DNA of 39,338 nt from Flavobacterium sasangense DSM 21067 (GTDB taxonomy: Bacteria > Bacteroidota > Bacteroidia > Flavobacteriales > Flavobacteriaceae): the NCBI RefSeq assembly GCF_000686885.1, contig NZ_JMLU01000028.1, positions 1 to 39,338 of the forward strand, given 5' to 3'. The notes beneath the pieces are model-generated. The model ran no database searches, was not told the origin of the DNA, and was given only the letters and a program-made list of their open reading frames with translations. Numbering within the stretch: position 1 is the stretch's first letter; each line of letters opens with the position of its first letter. The translations under genes were made by a program, and so were the position numbers. Shown here piece after piece: positions 32,829 to 39,338 of the stretch.

Positions 32829-33719
32829 TTAAATCTTCCCATAATACATCGCTTTCACGATACCATCTGATAATCCAATTTTTGGTACGTAAATATGTCT
32901 TGCTCCACTCCATTTCATAGCGTTTAGATAGATTCTTGTTGCAGGAATAATTACATCGGCGCGGTCTGGATTTAAACCAATTTCGGCGATTCTTTGTTCG
33001 TAGGTCATGCTGTTCAATTTTTGGTATTGCGAACTTACATATACATACGAAAGTGGTTTATCTTGTTGTTTTTCAGATAATTTGAACAGTTTGTTGATAT
33101 TTCCACCGGAACCAATTAATGTGATATCTTCAAAAGGTTCGGTATTGGTTTTAATCCATTTTTCAATTTCATGCCAAACCACTTCGTTTACCATATTATT
33201 CAACAAACGAACGGTTCCGTTTTTAAACGATTTAGATGCGATGATTTTACCTTCGTAGAATAAAGAAAATTCGGTACTTCCACCACCAACATCCACATAT
33301 AAATAAGCTTTATCGGTACTGATGAATTGTTTTAAATCGGATGCCGCAATGATAGCTGCTTCTTTTTTACCATCGATGATATCAATTTTTATATCGGCTT
33401 TCTTTTTAATGATTTCGACTACTTCTTTACCATTGTAAGCTTCTCGCATAGCTGAAGTAGCGCACGCTTGGTATTTTTCCACCTTATGAACTTTCATCAA
33501 TAATTTGAAGGCTTTCATGGCGTCAATCATTCTGTCGATATTTTCTTCGGTAATTTCGCCCACGGTAAAAGCATCTTGTCCTAAACGAATAGGAACTCGA
33601 ACTAAGGAACTCTTGTTAAATTGTGGTGCTTGACCTTCTTGCTCTACAATATTGGTTACCAATAACCTCATGGCATTGGAACCAATATCGATAGCTGCAT
33701 ATTTTTTAATTGTAATCAT
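32829..33719 (-). CDS. ppx: Exopolyphosphatase (Ppx/GppA family)
   Basis: 296 aa, the short two-domain form (E. coli Ppx is ~510 aa with extra C-terminal domains). ASKHA-fold motifs are clear: AAIDIGSNAMRLLV (phosphate 1), SAMREAYNG, YLYVDVGGGSTEFSLF (phosphate 2) and LIGSGGNINKLF. It releases phosphate from polyphosphate ends, or pppGpp 5' phosphate. Last gene of the operon, 9 nt after ppk1. Having degradation and synthesis enzymes in one operon suggests that polyphosphate turnover is balanced post-transcriptionally. Confidence 0.92.
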   Translation of the reverse strand: MITIKKYAAIDIGSNAMRLLVTNIVEQEGQAPQFNKSSLVRVPIRLGQDAFTVGEITEENIDRMIDAMKAFKLLMKVHKVEKYQACATSAMREAYNGKEVVEIIKKKADIKIDIIDGKKEAAIIAASDLKQFISTDKAYLYVDVGGGSTEFSLFYEGKIIASKSFKNGTVRLLNNMVNEVVWHEIEKWIKTNTEPFEDITLIGSGGNINKLFKLSEKQQDKPLSYVYVSSQYQKLNSMTYEQRIAEIGLNPDRADVIIPATRIYLNAMKWSGARHIYVPKIGLSDGIVKAMYYGKI

Positions 33720-33728
33720 CTATATTCT

Positions 33729-35813
33729 TTATTGCACGTTTTCGGCAATTACGTCTAATTTGTTTTGGTAATAATTGTACATTTCTTGTTGGGCTCTAAA
33801 TGGTTTTTCGTCACCTCTTTTTCTGTAACGATTTAATAAATCTGCCGAATGAATACGTGCTTTTACATTAGCTTTCCAACCTATTTCGAAAGTTTCAATT
33901 AATTCTTTTCTAATTTCAGGATCGTAAATAGGACACGTTACTTCTACCCTTGCATCTAAATTACGTGTCATAAAATCCGCAGATGAAATGAAAACTTCAG
34001 GTTCACCTGCATTTCCAAAAATATAAATTCGAGAATGTTCCAAATAATTATCTACGATACTAATGGCTTCAATATTTTCGCTCAACCCTTTAACTCCTGG
34101 AATTAAACAGCAAATTCCTCTAATTATCAATTGAATTTTTACACCTGCTTGGCTTGCTTCATACAATTTATCCGTCATTTTAAAATCAGATAAACTATTC
34201 ATTTTCAGTTTGATATAAGCTTCTCTTCCTGAAAGCGCATTTAAAATTTCACGCTCGATAAGCTTATTAAAACGACTTCTAGTATAATGAGGCGAAACAA
34301 TTAAATGCTTGTAACGATGTACTCTATAATTCACATCGAAGAAATCAAAAATCTTAGCAGCGTCTTTAAGAATTTCAACATTGCTTGTAAATAAAGTCAC
34401 ATCTGTATAAACTTTAGCTGAATTTTCATTGAAATTTCCGGTCGAAATAAATCCGTAGCGTTTAACTCTTCCTTCTTCAATGCGCTCGATAACACATATT
34501 TTGCTGTGAACTTTTAAACCTTTTACTCCAAAAATCAATTCGATGCCTTCGGTTTGCATTTGTTCGGAATAGGAAATATTACTTTCTTCATCAAAACGCG
34601 CTTGCAATTCGATTTGGACCGTTACTTTTTTACCGTTTTTGGCGGCATTAATTAAAGAACTCACAATTTGTGAATTCTTAGCCAAACGATACAACGTAAT
34701 TTTAATAGAAGCAACTTTTGGATCTAAAGCCGCTTCACGCAAAAATTTAATGATATAAGAAAAAGATTGATAGGGTGCGTAAAGCAGATAATCTTTCTTT
34801 TTGATTCGCTCCAAAATACTTCCTTCTAGTGATAATCCTGGAACGGGTAATGGTAAGTTTTCTCTGTATAATAAGTCGTATCTACCTAAATTAGGGAAAT
34901 TCATATAATCTCTACGATTGTGATATCTTCCGCCAGGAATAATACTGTCAGAACTTAAAATATTCATCCCTTTAAGGAAAAATTCTAAGGTGTCTTTTCC
35001 GATAGCTTGATCATAAACAAAACGAACCGGCTCACCCACTCTTCTTTCTTTAACGGAATTGGAAATCTTTTCCATTAAACTTTTACTCAAATCACTATCG
35101 AATTCTAACTGAGCATCACGTGTGATTTTAATCATGTTAGCCGAAATGCTTTCATAATCAAATATATTAAAGATACTATTTAAGTTAAGACGTATAACAT
35201 CATCTAAAAGAATAATATACTGCTTTTCAGAATTAGAAGGAAGAACTACAAATCGGTTAATCGTATTTGGAATTTCGATTACCGCATATTTGATTTTTTC
35301 AGTTGAAGATTCTGTATTCATTACCAATTTAATTGCTAAATATCCAGAAGTATCTTTTAACAAAGGAAATTCTTCTAAGTCATTTAACATGATGGTAACT
35401 ACTGCGGGACTTACCTTTTGAATGAAATAATCATGAATAAAAACTTCTTGTTCTTTGGTTACTTGTTTTTCATTAATGATATAGATGTTTTCCTTTTCAA
35501 GCTTTTTCTCAATTTCGCTAAGGATACGTAAACTTTCAGATTGTTGTTCAATAACAATATCTGTAATTTCTTTCAGCAGTTGTTCAGCAGGTAAACCTAA
35601 TATTTTTTCTGTATCTGTGTTTTCGTGACTTAATCTACGAATGGCAGCATAACGAACTCTAAAAAATTCATCTAGATTATTGGAAAAAATTCCTAAAAAA
35701 CGAAATCTATCTAATAAAGGTACATTTTCATCGTTGGCTTCTTGAAGTACTCTTGCATTAAATGTTAACCAACTTTTTTCTCTATCTATATAGTTATTTA
35801 TGGTATTACTCAT
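33729..35813 (-). CDS. ppk1: Polyphosphate kinase 1
   Basis: 694 aa, normal length. It reversibly transfers ATP gamma-phosphate to polyphosphate at the membrane. N-terminal domain starts YIDREKSWLTFNARVLQEA; the head domain has FRFLGIFSNNLDEFFRVR; SGGRYHNRRDYMNFP is IIPGGRYHNRRDYM in this copy; the two PLD-like C-terminal halves carry VHSKICVIER (phosphohistidine H) with STGNFNENSAKVYTD, and LEHSRIYIFGNAG with SSADFMTRNLD. All catalytic motifs are present. Overlaps the upstream sixA by 8 nt and precedes ppx by 9 nt. Confidence 0.95.
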   Translation of the reverse strand: MSNTINNYIDREKSWLTFNARVLQEANDENVPLLDRFRFLGIFSNNLDEFFRVRYAAIRRLSHENTDTEKILGLPAEQLLKEITDIVIEQQSESLRILSEIEKKLEKENIYIINEKQVTKEQEVFIHDYFIQKVSPAVVTIMLNDLEEFPLLKDTSGYLAIKLVMNTESSTEKIKYAVIEIPNTINRFVVLPSNSEKQYIILLDDVIRLNLNSIFNIFDYESISANMIKITRDAQLEFDSDLSKSLMEKISNSVKERRVGEPVRFVYDQAIGKDTLEFFLKGMNILSSDSIIPGGRYHNRRDYMNFPNLGRYDLLYRENLPLPVPGLSLEGSILERIKKKDYLLYAPYQSFSYIIKFLREAALDPKVASIKITLYRLAKNSQIVSSLINAAKNGKKVTVQIELQARFDEESNISYSEQMQTEGIELIFGVKGLKVHSKICVIERIEEGRVKRYGFISTGNFNENSAKVYTDVTLFTSNVEILKDAAKIFDFFDVNYRVHRYKHLIVSPHYTRSRFNKLIEREILNALSGREAYIKLKMNSLSDFKMTDKLYEASQAGVKIQLIIRGICCLIPGVKGLSENIEAISIVDNYLEHSRIYIFGNAGEPEVFISSADFMTRNLDARVEVTCPIYDPEIRKELIETFEIGWKANVKARIHSADLLNRYRKRGDEKPFRAQQEMYNYYQNKLDVIAENVQ

Positions 35814-36297
35814 TTTTAAATTGGCTTGGAAATAATGTTGCTATTGTTTTTCCTTTAGATAAATCATTCCAATCATTTGTGTCAAATTGCAAAGCAACAA
35901 CGCCCGATGTAGGAACATTATCAATATAAAGGTCTCCAAATTTATTAACAAATTTTGTAATAGCTTCATTATGTCCAAAAAGAATTAAACTATCATATGA
36001 ATTTTCACATTTTTTTATGCTTTTTTCGAGTTTTTTAGAATCAAACGTGTATAAATCTTCCGAAAAATGAATCGTTTCAAGTGGAATAGAAAGGTATTGA
36101 GAAAAGATATAAGCTGTTTCCTGAGTTCGTTTTGCTTTACTGCTCCAAACAATATAAGATGAAGGCAAAATTTGAGGAGTTTTTGAAGCTATCAAATGGG
36201 CATCACGAACACCTCTTTGGGAAATAGATCTGTCAATATCTTGAACTGGTGCATCCCAACTCGACTTTGAATGTCTAATAAGTATTAAATTTTTCAT
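35806..36297 (-). CDS. sixA: SixA-like phosphohistidine phosphatase
   Basis: 163 aa histidine phosphatase. The RHG-type motif is LIRHSKSSWD (R8, H9) and the second histidine is in LILFGHNEAI (near 111); VWSSKAKRTQETAYIF and the ELYTFDSKKLE-type stretch complete the family pattern. SixA proteins dephosphorylate phosphohistidine in signalling or PTS proteins. First gene of the sixA-ppk1-ppx operon with an 8-nt overlap; PPK1 itself passes through a phosphohistidine intermediate, which makes the pairing notable, though no direct link is shown. Confidence 0.85.
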   Translation of the reverse strand: MKNLILIRHSKSSWDAPVQDIDRSISQRGVRDAHLIASKTPQILPSSYIVWSSKAKRTQETAYIFSQYLSIPLETIHFSEDLYTFDSKKLEKSIKKCENSYDSLILFGHNEAITKFVNKFGDLYIDNVPTSGVVALQFDTNDWNDLSKGKTIATLFPSQFKNE

Positions 36298-36563
36298 AGT
36301 TATTAGTTTAGAGATTCAAATTACTACTTTTTTTTGAATTAGAAGTTAAAGCTTTTATTAATTTTAAGTTAGTTAATAGATTATTTTTAGCACTTTATCG
36401 AAAACCCCCACCTAAAGCTAACTAAGTGTTAGTTTTTGAGTAATTTAGCAGTGTTAAATATTCAATTCCCCATTTTTCTCTTTTAAACTTAACTTCATTT
36501 TCATCCCCTAAACCCAACCTTAAAATCAACTTACTGTAATTATTAATTTTAAAAATTATTATT
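36298..36563. promoter_or_regulatory. Divergent spacer with stem-loop CTAAC-TAAGT-GTTAG
   Basis: A small hairpin with 5-bp core arms (36418-36422 and 36428-36432), extended by A and T flanks, lies between sixA and the secreted-protein gene. It could be an operator or a weak terminator. I see no clear promoter match in either direction. Confidence 0.35.
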
Positions 36564-37046
36564 ATGGAAAGTTTGTCAAAAATTGAAATTAGAACATTAT
36601 TTCTATGCTCTATTTTCTTAATGTGTTCTACAATAAGTATTAGAGCCCAACAAATTTATAATTGTAATGATGTTTTATTTGAATCAAATCAAGAACTTAA
36701 GAATACACTTTCTGCAGTTTTAAATTCAACTGATTTAGTTCAACTAGAATCCAATCAATTTTCAAGAAATTCTAATGATTCTAATGAAGGAACTATTTTA
36801 GATATTCGTTACGAAAATTTATATAGAATAAATCAATTAAGTGCAGTAGAACTGTCAAATTTAAAATATTGTATACTAAGAATTAGAAACAATATTAGCC
36901 CAATTGATTTAGTTTCTTTGAATTCTTTATTAAATTTAGAATTACTTCATGTAATTATTGAAACTGATTACCAAAGTGTATTTTCAGTACTGAATGTAAA
37001 TAATCCTAATTTATTTATCACCTATCAGATAAGTGTTCCACAATAA
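36564..37046 (+). CDS. Secreted hypothetical protein
   Basis: 160 aa. N-terminal signal peptide MESLSKIEIRTLFLCSIFLMCSTISIRA with cleavage likely before QQIYN. The mature part has a repeated leucine/asparagine pattern (LYRINQLSAVELSNLKYCILRIRNNISPIDLVSLNSLLNLELLHVII) reminiscent of a leucine-rich repeat pair. It carries no T9SS C-terminal domain that I can see. It lies immediately upstream of the adhesin gene (11 nt), so a chaperone or accessory role for it is possible. Family not recognised. Confidence 0.7.
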   Translation: MESLSKIEIRTLFLCSIFLMCSTISIRAQQIYNCNDVLFESNQELKNTLSAVLNSTDLVQLESNQFSRNSNDSNEGTILDIRYENLYRINQLSAVELSNLKYCILRIRNNISPIDLVSLNSLLNLELLHVIIETDYQSVFSVLNVNNPNLFITYQISVPQ

Positions 37047-37056
37047 ATTTAAAAAA

Positions 37057-39338
37057 ATGAAAACAAAAAATTACTCTAAAGATACAAGTTTTAGTGGAAA
37101 AAATATTATCATAATATTCTTTTTATTGATAAGTATTGTAATGCATTCTCAGGTAAGAGTGAATTTTACTCCACGCAAACCTATTGCTTCCCCTTCTACA
37201 AGTATTTATAATATTAAAGGTGATTTTACTTTGATAGGAAATACAAATTTAACATTGAATAATTACGATGTTAATGAGCCCAATAGTAATAATAACATGA
37301 TTTATGTTGATATAGATGGTGACTCAAATACATTTAATTCTTCAAGCGCTAATTTAACATTCTCAACTGAAAATGGCGCAATCCCAGAATGTTCAAAAGT
37401 TGTATTTGCTGGTTTATACTGGACGGGAAGATCATCTGATGGCTCAAATAGTCCCGATATTTTTAATGTGACTAAAAATTCAGTTACTAAAACATTTAAT
37501 AAAAGAAAAGTTAAACTTAAAGGTCCTACTTCTTCATCATATACTGAAATAACTGCAAATACAAACGATATATATTATCCTCAAAACTCTGATGGTTTTA
37601 TGTATTCAGCTTTTGCTGAAATTACTGAATACGTAAAAGCAAATGGAATAGGTAAATATACTGTGGCTGATATAGCATTAGTTGAAGGAAATGGTGGTTC
37701 AACTGGTTATTATGGAGGTTGGGGAATTATTGTTGTCTATGAAAATTCAAAAATGAAATGGAGAGATATCACTGTTTTTGATGGTCACGCCTATGTACAA
37801 GGAAACTCAACTTTAAGTCACCAAATCCCTATTTCAGGATTTAATGCGGTTCAAACAGGTCAAGTTAATGTTAAACTTGGTTTAATGGCAGGTGAAGGTG
37901 ATAGAAGTATTAGTGGTGACTATTTCAATATACAAAGATCTAGTGATAACAATTGGCAAGCTTTAAACCACACTGGTAATTCAACTAATAATTTCTTTAA
38001 TTCTTCCATTCAAACTGGAGGAAATACAAGAAATCCAAATTTAGTTAACAATACGGGACTAGATATTTCAATGTTTAATATTCCTAATCCAAGTAACTCT
38101 GTAATTGCAAACAATCAAACATCCACAACACTTAGATATGGCTCAACTCAAGATACATATGTAATTTTTATGGCTGCAATGGCTGTAGACGCTTACATTC
38201 CAGACCCTGAAGGAGTCATGTCTTTAGTAACCATTAATGGTGTTCCAGCGACTTCTACGACAACTGTTACTCCAGGTCAAGAAATTGAATACTCCATTAA
38301 AATACTTAATGAAGGAACTGAAAATATAAATAACGCTCAAATAAAAATTCAATTACCATATACAGCAACATTTGTAAATGGAAGTCAAAACGGTGTTATT
38401 AATTTTAGTCCGCTACCAACTCCAAATAATATTTATTTTAATCCAAACGATGGTCCATCAGGTACTCTTATTTGGGACATTGGAACATTACCTGTTCCAG
38501 CAACTCCTACAACAGTCTTAGGAGAATTAAAATATAAAATAAAAATAACTGAGGATTGCTTTTTATTAAAAAATCCAAATTGTGTACCTTCTGCATCCTT
38601 ATTTGGTTATATAAATGGAATTGGTGCAATTACAGGAATACAAATTATAAATAAACCTTTTATTCAAGGATATGTTACAAGTGGTTTATGTATTGGAGAT
38701 CCTATTTTAAATCCTATAACGACAATGATTGATGCTACAAACTTCATTAATCAAAACTGTCAAAACACTATTACCGAATTAGTTTTTAATTATTGTAGTC
38801 CTATATCTCAAGTGCCATTTAATTCGATTGCGTCAAACTATCCTATTGGTACACAATTTTATAACAGTTATCCCGTTAATGGAAGTACAATTGAATATAC
38901 AAATTCAAATCCATTTCCAAATACTTTGGGAAGTTTCAATTACTATGCTGTACCACCAAATGCAAATGGTTGTTACTATACTTTAAAAATTAACATCGTT
39001 GGAAGTCCAACAATTACAGCACCACAAGCTGTCAATATTGTTGGTTGTAGTACAAATGCAATAACTTGATTACCATTTAGTACTACTCCAGTTTCAATAA
39101 CATTACAAGATTTTATTAATTTAGGTGGAAATGTATCAAATAATTCTTTAAGCTATACTATAACTTATGTAGATGCAATTACTGGAAGCTGTCCGACTGT
39201 TATAAACAGAAGTTATACATTAACTACATTATGTGTCACAACTAATTTGACTCAGGTTTTTACTATAGAAAGACCAGATTTTACATTACCTGCAAATACA
39301 TCATCAACTGTAGCTTGTGCTGCGGATATTGTAGCGCC
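37057..39338 (+). pseudogene. Large secreted adhesin (DUF11/SprB-like), interrupted by an in-frame TGA and cut by window end
   Basis: ATG at 37057 (MKTKNYSKDTSFSG), chosen over the GTG at 37033 that overlaps the upstream gene. A signal-anchor/signal peptide (IIIIFFLLISIVMHSQ) is followed by a ~350-residue beta-rich N-terminal module with VVFAGLYWTGRSSDG and GGWGIIVVYENSKMKWRDITVFDG, then a DUF11-like repeat (TPGQEIEYSIKILNEGTENINN at about 407-428) and cysteine-bearing adhesin repeats. TGA occurs at 39067-39069 after VGCSTNAIT; the same frame then continues open for 89 codons to the window end with text that matches the repeat style (LPFSTTPVSITLQDFINLGG). One base change of a GGA glycine codon would explain the TGA. 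Surface adhesins of this type are exported by T9SS and used for gliding or attachment. Confidence 0.75.

Noticed and set aside
1..39338. CRISPR arrays, rRNA operons, plasmid origins
   Set aside because: No regularly spaced repeats with unique spacers, no rRNA sequences and no iteron clusters were seen; the 21409-21710 repeats are palindromic operators, not CRISPR.

Overview
The window looks like chromosome from a Flavobacterium or close relative (Bacteroidota, Flavobacteriaceae). The DNA is strongly AT-rich, several promoters match the Bacteroidota pattern (TTG, about 20 nt, TAnnTTTG), and ribosome binding sites are A-rich rather than strong Shine-Dalgarno sequences. The right end carries a Flavobacterium-style secreted giant adhesin. 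All family calls come from reading translations and motifs by eye; no database search was run.

Region 1 (1-13536) is accessory DNA, apparently the right end of an island integrated at a tRNA gene. It starts with the 3' end of an IS3-family element. The IS has cut off the 5' part of a gene for a receiver-domain protein, which is followed in tight operon order by a 1,348-residue helical protein and a PIN-domain nuclease: a candidate, poorly described conflict system. A 1.1 kb stretch without a convincing gene follows, rich in repeats and holding a 76-bp imperfect palindrome that resembles a recombination site, then a small orphan gene. Next is a three-gene ABC-3C system (Mrr-like nuclease effector, middle component, DUF2326 ATPase) with overlapping genes. 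A compact minus-strand cluster follows (252-aa protein, DUF5675 protein, two tiny membrane proteins), then a small DNA-binding protein. A 3'-terminal tRNA fragment with its own terminator (13513-13565) marks the likely attachment site, so core genome begins to its right.

Region 2 (13537-31266) is mostly housekeeping: proline dehydrogenase, aroB, a polyamine pair (speA plus a deoxyhypusine-synthase-like enzyme), an acidic-tailed protein, DinB, an Lrp-type regulator, an M14 carboxypeptidase divergent from an XRE regulator, a PlsC-like acyltransferase, a spermidine-synthase-like protein overlapping a potassium channel, kdsB, a RecD-like helicase, a membrane protein/DUF3822/rsmD run, RNase P RNA, and dnaX. 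The M14-XRE spacer holds six copies of the palindrome TTTACAnnTGTAAA, two of which contain the -7 boxes. dnaX has an A10 tract that ends frame 0 at once and needs a -1 slip to make tau.

Region 3 (31267-39338) holds a small secreted protein, a lipoprotein, a REP-associated (IS200-type) transposase bounded by a perfect 17-bp inverted repeat, the polyphosphate operon sixA-ppk1-ppx, a secreted hypothetical protein, and the start of a large adhesin gene. The adhesin has an in-frame TGA at 39067-39069, after which the same frame stays open to the window end.
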